A stretch of DNA of 64,000 nt. Origin: Alphaproteobacteria bacterium. GTDB lineage: Bacteria; Pseudomonadota; Alphaproteobacteria; CACIAM-22H2. The stretch covers positions 1 through 64,000 of the forward strand of contig JAEULA010000034.1 in the NCBI GenBank assembly GCA_016793165.1, written 5' to 3'. Shown here piece by piece: positions 50,660 through 59,874 of this stretch. A program made the translations under genes and the position numbers. Numbering within the stretch: the first letter of the stretch is position 1; each line of letters begins with the position of its first letter. The notes below the pieces were generated by a model, which did no database searches, was not told the DNA's origin, and was given only the letters and a program-made list of their open reading frames with translations.

Positions 50660-51643
50660 TCAGCCCCAGAGCGCGGGCGCCGAGGGCTCCACCGAACTGC
50701 CGACATAGACCAGCCCCGGATCGCGATCGCGCGCGAGCAGGAGAGGACCGTCGAGGTCGATCCACTCCGCGCCCTGCGCCACCAGCAGGGCCGGCGCCAT
50801 CGCCAACGAGGTCCCGATCATGCAGCCGACCATGATCCGCAGCCCCGCCGCGCGCGCCGCGGCGCGCAGCCGCAGCGCCTCGGTGAGGCCGCCCGTCTTG
50901 TCGAGCTTGATGTTGATGGCCTCGTAGCGTCCCGGCAGGCCGGCGATCGTCGAGGAGTCGTGGCAGGACTCGTCGGCGCAGACCGGCACCGGGTGCTCGA
51001 CGCTCGCGAGGCCGGAATCGTCCTTGGCCGGCAGCGGCTGCTCGATCAGCTCGACGCCGTGGCGAACGAGCTCGCGCGCGAACGATGCGTAGTGCGATGC
51101 CGTCCACGCCTCGTTGGCGTCGACGATGAAGCGCGCCTTGGGCGCGCCCCTGCGAACGGCCATCACGCGGTCGAGATCGCCGTCGCCGGTCAGCTTGATC
51201 TTCAGCAGCGGCCGCGCCGCCGCCGCGCGTGCGGCCTCCTCCATCTTCTCCGGCGTGTCGACCGAGATCGTGTAGGCCGTGGTCACGGGCCCGGGCTCGG
51301 GCAGGCCGGCGAGCTGCCACACGCGCTTGCCTGCGCGCTTGGCCTCGAGATCCCAAAGCGCGCAGTCCACGGCGTTGCGCGCCGCGCCCGCCGGCAGCGC
51401 CGCGCGAAGCCCCTCGCGGTCGAGACCGGCGGCGACGGCGTCGCGCACGCTGTCGATCTGAGCGATCACGGATTCCACGCTCTCGCCGTAGCGGGGATAG
51501 GGCACGCACTCGCCGCGACCGATGGCGCCGTCCTGCTCGACGGTGGCGGTGACGACGACGCTCTCGGTGCGCGCGCCGCGCGAGATCCGGAACACGCCGC
51601 GGATCGGGAAGACCTCGCGGACGGCCGTGAGCCTGCGGCCCAT
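50660..51643 (-). CDS. dgcA: Enolase-superfamily epimerase, N-acetyl-D-glutamate racemase DgcA type
   Basis: A 327-aa protein of the muconate-lactonising subgroup (dipeptide epimerase-like). The catalytic set is complete: KIK (K148, K150), D175 (VDANEAW), E201 (IEQPLP), D224 (ADES) and K246/K249 (INIKLDK). By sequence alone it could be an L-Ala-D/L-Glu epimerase of murein recycling. The 1-nt overlap with a DUF1611/DgcN gene instead supports the D-glutamate pathway described in marine proteobacteria, where DgcN acetylates D-Glu and DgcA racemises the N-acetyl product. Function is inferred from the pairing. Confidence 0.85.
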   Translation of the reverse strand: MGRRLTAVREVFPIRGVFRISRGARTESVVVTATVEQDGAIGRGECVPYPRYGESVESVIAQIDSVRDAVAAGLDREGLRAALPAGAARNAVDCALWDLEAKRAGKRVWQLAGLPEPGPVTTAYTISVDTPEKMEEAARAAAARPLLKIKLTGDGDLDRVMAVRRGAPKARFIVDANEAWTASHYASFARELVRHGVELIEQPLPAKDDSGLASVEHPVPVCADESCHDSSTIAGLPGRYEAINIKLDKTGGLTEALRLRAAARAAGLRIMVGCMIGTSLAMAPALLVAQGAEWIDLDGPLLLARDRDPGLVYVGSSVEPSAPALWG

Positions 51644-52650
51644 CACTTGAACTTGCGCAGCTTGTCGACGAGCCGGCCGACGCCGGTGCGCGACGGGTCG
51701 ACGCAGGGCAGTCCGACGCGATCCTCCATCCGCTTGATCGCCGAAAGCCCGGCCTTCTCCGACATGCGCGAGGTGTTGAGGGAGATGCCGACGCACTTCG
51801 CGCGCGAATTGGTCAGTCGCGCATGCTCCACGTTGACGGTGATGCATTCCTGGATGTCGGGGAGCTTGTAGCCGGGAAGGCCGCGCATGTGCGGCCGGCC
51901 GGGCTCGTGGCACATCACCAGCGCGTCGGGCTGCGCGCCGTGGATCAGCGCGAGCGTGACCCCGGCATAGGAGGCGTGGAAGAGCGAGCCCTGCCCCTCG
52001 ATCAGGTCCCAATGGTCGGGATGATTGTCCGGCGACATCGTCTCGACGCAGCCGGCGACGAAGTCCGACACCACCGCATCGATCGACGTGCCCGCGCCGG
52101 CGATCAGGATGCCGGTCTGGCCCGTGGCGCGGAAGGTCGCCTTGAGGCCGCGCTTGTGCATCTCCCGCTCGAGCGCGAGCGTCGTGTACATCTTGCCGAT
52201 CGAGCAGTCGGTGCCGACGGTCAGCAGCCGCTTGCCCTTGCGCTTGACGCCGTTGGCGATGGGAAAGTCGCGCGTCGGATGGCGGACGTCGTGCAGCTGG
52301 CGGCCGCGCGCCTTGGCGCGCGCCGCGACCTCGGGGATGTCGCTGAGCTTGTTGTGCATGCCGCTGGCGAGATCGAGCCCGGCATCGAGCGCGCCGAGCA
52401 GCGCCGCCATCCAGGCCGGCGAGATGATGCCGCCGCGGTTCGTCGTGCCCACGATCATGGTCTTCGCACCCTTTGCCGCCGCCTCGTCGGGCGACATGTC
52501 CGGCAGCTTCGCGTCGGCCTTGCAGCCGGCCAGGCGCAGCTGGCCGATACAGACCTCCGGCTTCCACTGCGCGACGCCGATCGACGTCTTGGCGGCGAGC
52601 GCATCCGCCGCGTCGCCGAGAAACAGAAGATATGGCTGCTTGATTTCCAC
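51643..52650 (-). CDS. dgcN: DUF1611 family D-glutamate N-acetyltransferase DgcN type
   Basis: A 335-aa DUF1611 protein. A P-loop-like TVGTDCSIGKMYTTLAL (about 144-160) and TGQTGILIAGAG are conserved in the family; LIEGQGSL and MCHEPGRPHMRG follow. DgcN enzymes acetylate D-glutamate, the first step of its catabolism. It is first of a two-gene operon (TGATG junction with dgcA) and divergent from a GntR gene, with a palindrome in between. In other bacteria a regulator (DgcR) controls this unit; whether the GntR here does is inference. Confidence 0.88.
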   Translation of the reverse strand: MEIKQPYLLFLGDAADALAAKTSIGVAQWKPEVCIGQLRLAGCKADAKLPDMSPDEAAAKGAKTMIVGTTNRGGIISPAWMAALLGALDAGLDLASGMHNKLSDIPEVAARAKARGRQLHDVRHPTRDFPIANGVKRKGKRLLTVGTDCSIGKMYTTLALEREMHKRGLKATFRATGQTGILIAGAGTSIDAVVSDFVAGCVETMSPDNHPDHWDLIEGQGSLFHASYAGVTLALIHGAQPDALVMCHEPGRPHMRGLPGYKLPDIQECITVNVEHARLTNSRAKCVGISLNTSRMSEKAGLSAIKRMEDRVGLPCVDPSRTGVGRLVDKLRKFK

Positions 52651-52767
52651 GCGAGACCCCTCCGGAGTGAACGGCGCGGATTGTCGCGAGGTTGCGGCCG
52701 GGCGACAAGCGCCTCGCCGTCGCGGCTGCCGCGCGACGACGGCCGGATCGCCGGCGCCTTGACCGGC

Positions 52768-52793
52768 TGTTCAGATGTCTACACATTTAAACA
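52768..52793. promoter_or_regulatory. Palindromic candidate operator in the dgcN-gntR divergent region
   Basis: Two 11-bp arms (TGTTCAGATGT and ACATTTAAACA), matching at 9 of 11 positions around a 4-nt CTAC centre, lie 20 bp before the GntR start and 118 bp from dgcN. The surrounding stretch is AT-rich against a very GC-rich background, as for a promoter. The GT-n-AC centre fits a GntR-family site. Confidence 0.55.
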
Positions 52794-52812
52794 GGGGAGG
52801 GACCGGGGTCGC

Positions 52813-53616
52813 ATGGCCGATGCATCGCGCAGCGCGCGTCGAGCGCCGTCGGCCCCCGTCGTCGCCGACGCGCGGCCGGCACCCGTCCTGCTGCCGCCCT
52901 TCGCACGCGCCGCGCACGTGCCGCTGCATCACCAGATCGCCGAGGACCTCGTCCTCACCCTGAATTCCGGCCGCTTCCTGCCGGGCGCCGCCCTGCCAGG
53001 CGAAGCGGCGCTCTGTGCGCATTACCGCGCCAGCCGCGGCACGATCCGTCATGCGCTCGCCGAGCTCGGTCGCCACGGCCTGATCGACCGTCACGTCGGA
53101 CGCGGCTCGTTCCTCCGTCGCCCGAAGATCGAGGGCAACATCGTCGGGTCCTATCGCCAGTTCCGCGTCGAGGGTCCGCCGCTCGATCCGGGCGGACGCG
53201 TGCTGTCGCTCACCCGGCGACGCGCCGACGCCAACGTCGCCGGCATCCTCGGGCTGCGGGACAACCGCTCCATCTTCGTCCTCAAACGCCTGCGCTTCGC
53301 AGGCGGCATGCCGGTGACCGTGCAGACGAGCTACCTGCCGGCGGCGCTGTGCCCGAGCCTGCCACGGCGACGACTCGACGAGCGGCACCTCGTCGACATC
53401 CTGCTCGAGGAGCACGGCGTGGCGATGACCCGCGCCGAGGAGCTGATCGAGCCGGGCATCGCGAGCGCCTACGACGCCGCGCAGCTCGGCATCAGGGCCG
53501 GCGTGCCCGTCTTCCAGATCGAGCGCCGGACCTACCTGGCCGATGGCCGCATCGGCGAGTTCCGCCGCGCGGTGATGCGCGGCGACGTCTATCGCTACCG
53601 GCTGGACCTTCGCTAG
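52813..53616 (+). CDS. GntR family regulator, HutC/UTRA type
   Basis: A 267-aa repressor-type protein. A proline-rich N-terminal extension of about 35 residues precedes the winged helix: PLHHQIAEDL, LPGEAALCAHYRASRGTIRHALAEL and RHVGRGSFL (about 40-105). The C-terminal UTRA-like ligand domain includes SIFVLKRLRF, YLPAALCP and FQIERRTYLADGRIGEF. The gene heads the DUF3604/ABC/Gfo operon, with 17 bp to the next gene, and is divergent from dgcNA. It may control either or both. ATG 52813 is used, with GGGAGGG upstream. Confidence 0.9.
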   Translation: MADASRSARRAPSAPVVADARPAPVLLPPFARAAHVPLHHQIAEDLVLTLNSGRFLPGAALPGEAALCAHYRASRGTIRHALAELGRHGLIDRHVGRGSFLRRPKIEGNIVGSYRQFRVEGPPLDPGGRVLSLTRRRADANVAGILGLRDNRSIFVLKRLRFAGGMPVTVQTSYLPAALCPSLPRRRLDERHLVDILLEEHGVAMTRAEELIEPGIASAYDAAQLGIRAGVPVFQIERRTYLADGRIGEFRRAVMRGDVYRYRLDLR

Positions 53617-53633
53617 GGAGCCTGAACCCACCC

Positions 53634-55784
53634 ATGAGCGGCCTCGCGATTCCCATCGACACCAGCGGCACGGCAGGGTCGGCCGTCCTCGACGGACCGT
53701 CGCCGGTCGTCGCCGGCATGGCAGGGACGTGGACGGCGACATTCCGCGCCGGCCCTGCGGGCCTGCCCGCCGGCAGCGCCCTCGCCTTCGTGCGCCGCTG
53801 GCCCAGCGATTGGGACGTCCCGCAATGCCATTCGCCCGACCAGCCCGGCTTCACGACGATTTCGATCTCCCCGCCGTGCCGACATCGCTGGCGCACGCGG
53901 CGATCGATCGAGTGGCATCCCTTCGACCACGTGTTCCAGATCGACCTGCTGGACGCCTTGCCGCCCGGCGCCGCGGTCGCCGCGCGCTTCGGCTTGCGCG
54001 CCCAGACCTTCATCGAGGAGGCCTCACCGCTGTCGGTGCGCGTGCGCGCCGGCGCCGATGCGACGCGCTGGACGGAGATCGCGCAGCTGACCGTCGCCGT
54101 CGTCGGCGCGCCGGCCCATCGCGGGCTGCTCGTCGCGCCGAGCGATGTCGTCGCAGGCGCACCCTTCGAACTCTCCTACCGGCTCGAGGACGCCTGGGGC
54201 AATCCAGCCGCGCCGACGGCACCGCCCGTAATCGAGGGCGCCGCCACCGTGCCGCTGCCCGACCGCCCCGGCGTGATGCGCTGGACGGCGCGCATCGACG
54301 CCGTCGGCGACGTGCGCCTCGTCGCCCGGGGCGCGCTTGGCACCGTGTCGTCCAACCCGATCCGCGTCCACGCGGCAGAGCCGGAGCGGCGGCTGCACTG
54401 GGGCGACATCCACGCCCAATGCGTGATCGGGTGCGGCGCGCGCACGATCGACGCGTTCTTCCGGCATGCGCGCGAGTTCTCGCAGCTCGACTTCGCCAGC
54501 CACCAGGCGAACTGCTTCCTCGTCTCCACGCCCGAGTGGCGGGAGACCGAGGAGGTCACGGCGCGCCACAACCGGCCCGGCGCCTTCGTGACGCTGCTCG
54601 GCCTCGAGTGGTCGGCCGACACCGCGAAGGGCGGCGATCGGAATCTCTATTTTCCCGGCGACACAGCGCCGATCACCCGCTGCAGCCACGAATACGTCGA
54701 CGACAAGTCGGACCTCGCCTCGGACCTGCCGCAGGCCGAGGATCTGCACGCCCGCTACCGCGGCACGCGCACGCTGATCGCGCTGCATGTCGGCGGGCGC
54801 ACCACCGATCTGCGGCGCCACGACCCGACGCTCGAGCGCCTGATCGAGGTGCACTCGACGCACGCGACCTCCGAGTGGTTCCTGTTCGAGGCCCTGGAGC
54901 GCGGCTATCGGATGGGCGTCACCGCGGGCAGCGACGGGGTCGACGGCCGGCCCGGCGCGAGCCATCCCGGCCACCAGGCCGTGCGCAACGTGCGCGGCGG
55001 CCTCGTCGCGGCGCCGCTCAAGTCGCTCACGCGCGAGGGCCTGTGGGAGGCGCTGCGGGCGCGCAACTGCTATGCCACGACGGGCGAGCGCATCCGCCTC
55101 GAGTTCACGGCCGAGGGCAGGCCGATGGGCAGCGAGTTCGACGCGGCGCATCCGCCGTCGCTGTCGTTCGCGATCGAGGCGACGGCGCCGCTGGAGGCGA
55201 TCGACATCTTCCGCGGCACGACGGTCATCCACTCGGTCGCGCTGCGCCCCGACGACGCCCCGCTGTCGGATCGGGTGCGCATCGCCTGGCGGGGCGCCAC
55301 CGCGCCGGGCAATTTCTCACGTGCGCGCATGCGCTGGGACGGCAGCGCCAGCCTGTCGAGCGGCCGGTTCGACGACGTCGCGGCCTACGCCTTCGACACG
55401 CCCGACGAGGGCATCGTGGCGACGAGCGAACGGCGGATCGAGTGGCGCTCGATGACCGGAGGCGACTGGGACGGCGTCATGGCGCGGATCGAGGCGCCCG
55501 ACGACGCGATCCTGACGGTGCAGACGCCGCAGATCTCCGCGACCGTACCCGTCGGTTCGCTGGCGACGCGTCCGACCCGCATCCACGACGACGTTCCTCG
55601 GCGCGAGCTCGAGATCCGTCGCCTGCCCCGCGATCCGGGGCCGCTGGCCTGGGCGGGCGCGTTCCGCGACCCGCAGGGCCTGCCGGGCTGGAACGCCTAT
55701 TGGGTTCGCGTCCGCCAATGGGACGGCGCCCTGGCATGGTCGAGCCCGATCTTCGTGCGTCTTCCCGGGACGGCCGCGCCATGA
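53634..55784 (+). CDS. DUF3604 (PHP-superfamily-like) protein
   Basis: A 716-aa protein. The first 245 residues are beta-rich, Ig-like sequence without a signal peptide. The catalytic-looking core starts at LHWGDIHAQC (D258, H260), then FASHQANC, LGLEWSAD, LIALHVGG, EVHSTHA and TAGSDGVDG, a His/Asp pattern of the polymerase-histidinol-phosphatase (PHP) fold and of DUF3604. Such proteins are predicted metal-dependent hydrolases; substrate unknown. It is coupled by ATGA to a dienelactone hydrolase gene. Its place in a transport and Gfo/Idh operon suggests catabolic cleavage of the imported compound. Confidence 0.87.
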   Translation: MSGLAIPIDTSGTAGSAVLDGPSPVVAGMAGTWTATFRAGPAGLPAGSALAFVRRWPSDWDVPQCHSPDQPGFTTISISPPCRHRWRTRRSIEWHPFDHVFQIDLLDALPPGAAVAARFGLRAQTFIEEASPLSVRVRAGADATRWTEIAQLTVAVVGAPAHRGLLVAPSDVVAGAPFELSYRLEDAWGNPAAPTAPPVIEGAATVPLPDRPGVMRWTARIDAVGDVRLVARGALGTVSSNPIRVHAAEPERRLHWGDIHAQCVIGCGARTIDAFFRHAREFSQLDFASHQANCFLVSTPEWRETEEVTARHNRPGAFVTLLGLEWSADTAKGGDRNLYFPGDTAPITRCSHEYVDDKSDLASDLPQAEDLHARYRGTRTLIALHVGGRTTDLRRHDPTLERLIEVHSTHATSEWFLFEALERGYRMGVTAGSDGVDGRPGASHPGHQAVRNVRGGLVAAPLKSLTREGLWEALRARNCYATTGERIRLEFTAEGRPMGSEFDAAHPPSLSFAIEATAPLEAIDIFRGTTVIHSVALRPDDAPLSDRVRIAWRGATAPGNFSRARMRWDGSASLSSGRFDDVAAYAFDTPDEGIVATSERRIEWRSMTGGDWDGVMARIEAPDDAILTVQTPQISATVPVGSLATRPTRIHDDVPRRELEIRRLPRDPGPLAWAGAFRDPQGLPGWNAYWVRVRQWDGALAWSSPIFVRLPGTAAP

Positions 55785-56539
55785 TCGAGAGCGAAATCGT
55801 CCTCGCCACGCCCGACGGACCGATGCCGGTCTTCGTCGTCCATCCCGACGAGGACGGCCCCTTCCCGGTCGTCCTCTTCTACATGGACGCGCTCGGCATC
55901 CGGGAGGAGCTGCGCGACATGGCGCGGCGCTTCGCCGCCGTCGGCCACTACGTGATGCTGCCCAACCTGTTCCATCGCTGGGGCGGCCCGAGCTTCGATC
56001 CGTCGACGCTCGCGCAGGGCCTCGTCGATCCGCGGATGGTCGAGCTCAACGAGGCGCTCAGCCTGGCGATGACGACGGCCGACACCGGCGCGCTGCTCGC
56101 GCACGCCGCGTCCGACCGGGCGGCGCGCGGTCCCGCCGCCGCCGTCGGCTATTGCATGGGCGGCCGCCATGCGCTCGCCGCCGCCGCCGGATATCCGGAC
56201 CGCGTCGCCTGCTTCGCCTCGCTGCATGGCGGCCGCCTCGTCAATGAACGGCCGGACTCGCCGCACCTGCTGATCGCCCGGACGCGGGCCGAGGCCTATT
56301 TCGGCTGGGCCGACGACGATCCGGTCGCGCCGCCGGCGCACCAACGCACGATCGAGGCGGCTCTGGCGGCGCGAGGCGGCCGCTACCGCGTCGAGCTCCA
56401 CGCCGGCGCGGCGCACGGGTTCACGTTCCCCGAACGTTATTGCTACGACAAGGCGGCGGCCGAGCGCGTCTGGGCGCGGCTCTTCGCGCTGTTCCGGCGC
56501 ACGCTGCACGCCCCGATCCCGGAAGGACGACGAGCATGA
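55781..56539 (+). CDS. Dienelactone hydrolase family protein
   Basis: A 252-aa alpha/beta hydrolase. The Cys nucleophile C125 lies in GYCMGG, the Asp in the WADDDP region and His in GAAHGFTFPE, forming the Cys-Asp-His triad of dienelactone hydrolases. FYMDALGIREELRDMARRFA in the N-terminal third is also typical. It should open a lactone or cleave an ester. ATGA overlaps on both sides tie it into the operon. Confidence 0.92.
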   Translation: MIESEIVLATPDGPMPVFVVHPDEDGPFPVVLFYMDALGIREELRDMARRFAAVGHYVMLPNLFHRWGGPSFDPSTLAQGLVDPRMVELNEALSLAMTTADTGALLAHAASDRAARGPAAAVGYCMGGRHALAAAAGYPDRVACFASLHGGRLVNERPDSPHLLIARTRAEAYFGWADDDPVAPPAHQRTIEAALAARGGRYRVELHAGAAHGFTFPERYCYDKAAAERVWARLFALFRRTLHAPIPEGRRA

Positions 56540-57510
56540 CGACGCGCTTCGCGATGATCGGCTGCGGCGGCTTCGCGCGCCGCTACCACGTGCCGACCCT
56601 GCTGGCCGACGCCGACGTGCGGCTCGCGGGCATCTTCGATCCGTATCCGGCGCCGGCGGTGGCCGAACTCGCGCGGCGCAGCGGCGCGCGGCTCGTCGAT
56701 ACGCTCGACGAGCTGCCGGAGGCCGACGCGGCGATCGTGACGACGCCGCACACGCTGCATGCCGGCCACGCCGACCATGCCCTGGCGCGCGGCTGGGCGA
56801 CGCTGGTCGACAAGCCCTTCGTCATGAAGTCGGCGGATGCGCGCCGCCTGATCGCCGCCGCTGCGGCCGGGCGCCTCGTCAATGCCGTCGGCTTCAACCG
56901 CCGCCTCGATGCCGGCTGCCTGCGCGCGCGCGAGATCATCCGAAGCGGCGGCATCGGCGCGGTGCGCCACGTGCAGACGGTGCAGCTCGGCTACGAGCGC
57001 GGCGGCTGGTTCCTCGATCCCGCGCTCGGCGGCGGCGGCGCCTACACCGGCCGCGGCACGCACATGGCCGACATCGTGCCGTGGCTGATCGACAGCCGCC
57101 CCACCGCGCTGCGCAGCCGCCTGCGTGCGGGCCCCGTGGGGCGCGCGGACCTCGGCGGATTCATCGAGCTCGCCTTCCCCGGCATCGAGTGCCTGATGAC
57201 CTGCATCGAGGAGGGCTGGCACATGTGGGACGAGATCCGGATCTTCGGCGACGACGGCATGATCGAGCTGCGCCGTCCGCTCACGATGCCGACCGGCTGG
57301 CACCTGGCATGGCTCAGCCGGCGCGGCGCGGCCCGCGAAGAGCGCGCCGCCGAGCCGAACGAGGGGCTGCTGACGACCGAGTTCCTCGCCGCGCTGCGGA
57401 CGGGATCGCCGGTGTCCTGCAGCTTCGCCGACGCGCTGCTGTCGGTGCGGATCATCGAGGCGGCGTTCGAATCGGCCGCCGCCGGTGCCGCGACGATCGC
57501 GCTCGCGTGA
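56536..57510 (+). CDS. Gfo/Idh/MocA family oxidoreductase (first of three)
   Basis: A 324-aa NAD(P)-dependent sugar or cyclitol dehydrogenase-like protein. Cofactor motif GCGGFA (residues 9-14), then TTPHTLHAGHA and DKPFVM (the conserved EKP-type Lys, here DKP). A C-terminal alpha/beta domain has GGGGAYTGRGTHMADIVPWL, including the H-x3-D pair. Members oxidise a ring hydroxyl. It is coupled to the hydrolase and lies 13 bp from the transporter ATPase. Confidence 0.9.
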   Translation: MTTRFAMIGCGGFARRYHVPTLLADADVRLAGIFDPYPAPAVAELARRSGARLVDTLDELPEADAAIVTTPHTLHAGHADHALARGWATLVDKPFVMKSADARRLIAAAAAGRLVNAVGFNRRLDAGCLRAREIIRSGGIGAVRHVQTVQLGYERGGWFLDPALGGGGAYTGRGTHMADIVPWLIDSRPTALRSRLRAGPVGRADLGGFIELAFPGIECLMTCIEEGWHMWDEIRIFGDDGMIELRRPLTMPTGWHLAWLSRRGAAREERAAEPNEGLLTTEFLAALRTGSPVSCSFADALLSVRIIEAAFESAAAGAATIALA

Positions 57511-57523
57511 GCCCGACGGCGTC

Positions 57524-58273
57524 ATGACCGCGGCGATCGAGATCAGCGGCCTGTCGAAGGCCTTCGGCGGCGACGCCGGCCCGCCGGTGCTCGGTGCGGT
57601 CGATCTCGAGATCGCGGAGAACGAGTTCGTCGTGCTGCTCGGCCGCAGCGGCTGCGGCAAGACGACGTTGCTCAACATCGTCGCCGGGCTCGAGCAGGCC
57701 AGCGGCGGCACGGTGCGCGTCGGCGGCGCGCCGGTCACCCGCCCCGGCGCCGGCAAGGGAATGGTGTTCCAGCAGGGGGCGCTGTTCCCGTGGCAGACCG
57801 CGCTGCGCAACGTCGCCTTCGCCGCGGCCAATCGCGGCGTGCCGCCGGCCGAGGCGGCGCGGCTCGCGACCGACCTGCTGGCGCTGGTGGGGCTCGAGGG
57901 CGCCGGGCACAAGTACCCGTTCGAGCTCTCGGGCGGCATGCAGCAGCGGGTCGCCATCGCGCGCGCCCTCGCGCTCGACCCGAAGATCCTGCTGATGGAC
58001 GAACCCTTCGGCGCGCTCGACGAGATCACCCGCAACGAGATGCAGGACGAGCTGCTGCGCGTCTGGGCCCAACGCCGCAAGACGGTCGTCTTCGTCACGC
58101 ACTCGATCTGGGAGGGCCTGATTCTCGCCGACCGGATCCTGGTGATGGCACCGCGGCCCGGCCGCTTCGTGCTGGAGCGGCGCGTCGCGCTGCCACGCCC
58201 GCGCCGGCGCAGCGATCCCGAGCTGGTCGCGCTGTACGACGAGGTCTGGTCCTGCCTGCGGGACGCGCCATGA
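57524..58273 (+). CDS. ABC transporter ATP-binding protein, nitrate/sulfonate/taurine family
   Basis: A 249-aa ATPase. Walker A GRSGCGKT (40-47), Q-loop VFQQGALFPW, signature LSGGM (135-139), Walker B LLMDEP (156-161) and switch His in VTHSIWE. It matches the SsuB/TauB subgroup. It is followed by two permease genes with 4-nt overlaps and a periplasmic binding protein, a full importer with two different permeases. Substrate cannot be read from the sequence. Confidence 0.94.
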   Translation: MTAAIEISGLSKAFGGDAGPPVLGAVDLEIAENEFVVLLGRSGCGKTTLLNIVAGLEQASGGTVRVGGAPVTRPGAGKGMVFQQGALFPWQTALRNVAFAAANRGVPPAEAARLATDLLALVGLEGAGHKYPFELSGGMQQRVAIARALALDPKILLMDEPFGALDEITRNEMQDELLRVWAQRRKTVVFVTHSIWEGLILADRILVMAPRPGRFVLERRVALPRPRRRSDPELVALYDEVWSCLRDAP

Positions 58274-59061
58274 GAGCCCGGCGCGCCGAAATCCTGGTCC
58301 CCGCCCTGGTGCTCGCCGGCTTCCTCTCGCTGTGGGAGATCGCGGCCGCGGCCGGCTGGCTGCGGCCCATCCAGTTCCCGCCGCCGAGCAGGCTTGCGCG
58401 CAGCTTCGTCGACCTCGTCGTCACCGGCTTCCCGCAGGGCATCACCTTGTGGGCGCATGCCGGGATCACGATCCAGCGCATCCTCGCAGGCCACCTCCTC
58501 GCGGTCGCGCTTGCCGTCCCGCTCGGCCTCGCGATCGGCAGCCGCCCCCTGCTCGATCGCATGACCGCGCCGATCGTCGCCTTCTGCCGTTCCGTCGCGA
58601 CGCTGAGCCTGCTGCCGCTCGCGATCGTCTGGTTCGGCACCGGCGAGGGGGCGAAGATCTTCCTGATCGGCTACGGCTGCTTCTGGGTGATGCTGTCGTC
58701 GACCATCGCGGCGGTGAAGCTGGTCGATCCGGTGCTGATCCGCGCCGCGCGCACGATGGACGTCGAGGCCGCCGCGCTGTTCCGCCAGGTGGTGCTGCCG
58801 GCCGCCCTGCCCCGCCTTCTCGCCGGCGCGCGCGTGGCGCTGGGCGTCGGCTTCATGGTGATCGTCGGCGCCGAGATGATCGGCACGATCCACGGCCTCG
58901 GCTCGCTGATCATGGAGGCGCGCACCTTCTACCGGACCGACATCACCATGGTCGGCATGTTCTGCATCGGCGCCTTCGGCCTCGCGGTGACCGCGGCCCT
59001 GGCGCGGCTCGAGGCCCGGCTGGTGCCGTGGCAGGCCCGCCAGGAGGCGCAGCAGCGATGA
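58270..59061 (+). CDS. ABC transporter permease 1 (SsuC/TauC family)
   Basis: A 263-aa inner-membrane permease with about six helices. The cytoplasmic EAA loop is present as RAARTMDVEAAALFRQVVLPAALPRLL. LSLLPLAIVWFGTGEGAK is the family's mid-protein block. ATGA overlaps join it to the ATPase and the second permease. The pair of similar permeases suggests a heterodimeric channel. Confidence 0.93.
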   Translation: MRARRAEILVPALVLAGFLSLWEIAAAAGWLRPIQFPPPSRLARSFVDLVVTGFPQGITLWAHAGITIQRILAGHLLAVALAVPLGLAIGSRPLLDRMTAPIVAFCRSVATLSLLPLAIVWFGTGEGAKIFLIGYGCFWVMLSSTIAAVKLVDPVLIRAARTMDVEAAALFRQVVLPAALPRLLAGARVALGVGFMVIVGAEMIGTIHGLGSLIMEARTFYRTDITMVGMFCIGAFGLAVTAALARLEARLVPWQARQEAQQR

Positions 59062-59825
59062 GCCGCGCCGGCGACGCGCTCGCTCGTCATGCCGGCCTGG
59101 TCGGCGTCGTCGCCTTCCTCGGCCTGTGGGAGCTCGCGGCACGCCTGGGCTGGCGCAATCCCGCGATCATGCCCGCGCCGAGCCAGGCGGTCGTCGCGGC
59201 ACTGGCGACCATCCCGCCCTGGACGCTCCTGGAGCACGTCGCGACCAGCCTGTGGCGGATCTGCGCCGGCTTCGCGCTCGGCGCCGCGGCGGGGATCGGC
59301 CTTGGAATTGCGGCCGGCTGGTACCGGCCCGTTGCGCTGGTGAGCCGGCCCTTCGTCGAGATCCTGCGGCCGATCCCGCCGCTCGCCTGGATCCCGATCG
59401 CCATCGTGTGGTTCGGCCTCGGCGAGCCGTCGAAGATCTTCGTCATCTTCCTCGGCACGTTCTTTCCCGTCTTCACCAGCGCCGCGCGCGGCATGGCCTC
59501 GATCCAGCCGGCCATCCTGCGCGCCGCGCGCACGATGGACGTCGACGGCCTGCGCCTCCTGGCCAAGGTCGCGATCCCCGCCGCGATGCCCGACATCGCC
59601 ACGGGCCTGCGCATCGGCTTCGGCCTCGGCTTCGGCGTGCTGGTCGCCGCGGAGCTGATCGCCGCCGAGCGCGGCATGGGCCATCTCGTGATGGAGGCGC
59701 GTCAGCTCGGCCAGCTCGGCGTCTCCGTGTTCGGGATCTTCCTCATCGGTCTCGTCAATCTCGTCGCCGACCACCAGCTCGCCGCCGCGATCCGCCGAAC
59801 CGTGGGGCGGTGGCACGAGTTCTGA
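59058..59825 (+). CDS. ABC transporter permease 2 (SsuC/TauC family)
   Basis: A 255-aa permease related to the preceding gene, sharing the layout IPPLAWIPIAIVWFGLGEPSK and RAARTMDVDGLRLLAKVAIPAAMPDI (EAA loop). It has six predicted helices. It probably forms a heterodimer with permease 1, as most members of this family use a single permease gene. The binding-protein gene begins 49 bp downstream. Confidence 0.93.
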   Translation: MSRAGDALARHAGLVGVVAFLGLWELAARLGWRNPAIMPAPSQAVVAALATIPPWTLLEHVATSLWRICAGFALGAAAGIGLGIAAGWYRPVALVSRPFVEILRPIPPLAWIPIAIVWFGLGEPSKIFVIFLGTFFPVFTSAARGMASIQPAILRAARTMDVDGLRLLAKVAIPAAMPDIATGLRIGFGLGFGVLVAAELIAAERGMGHLVMEARQLGQLGVSVFGIFLIGLVNLVADHQLAAAIRRTVGRWHEF

Positions 59826-59874
59826 TTCCCGGAAACCAAGAGCGCTCGCAAACCACAGGAGAGGGAGACACGTC

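Noticed and set aside
50660..51643. L-Ala-D/L-Glu epimerase of peptidoglycan recycling
   Set aside because: Possible from the fold, but direct coupling to a DUF1611/DgcN gene and absence of murein-recycling neighbours favour DgcA; kept as an alternative.
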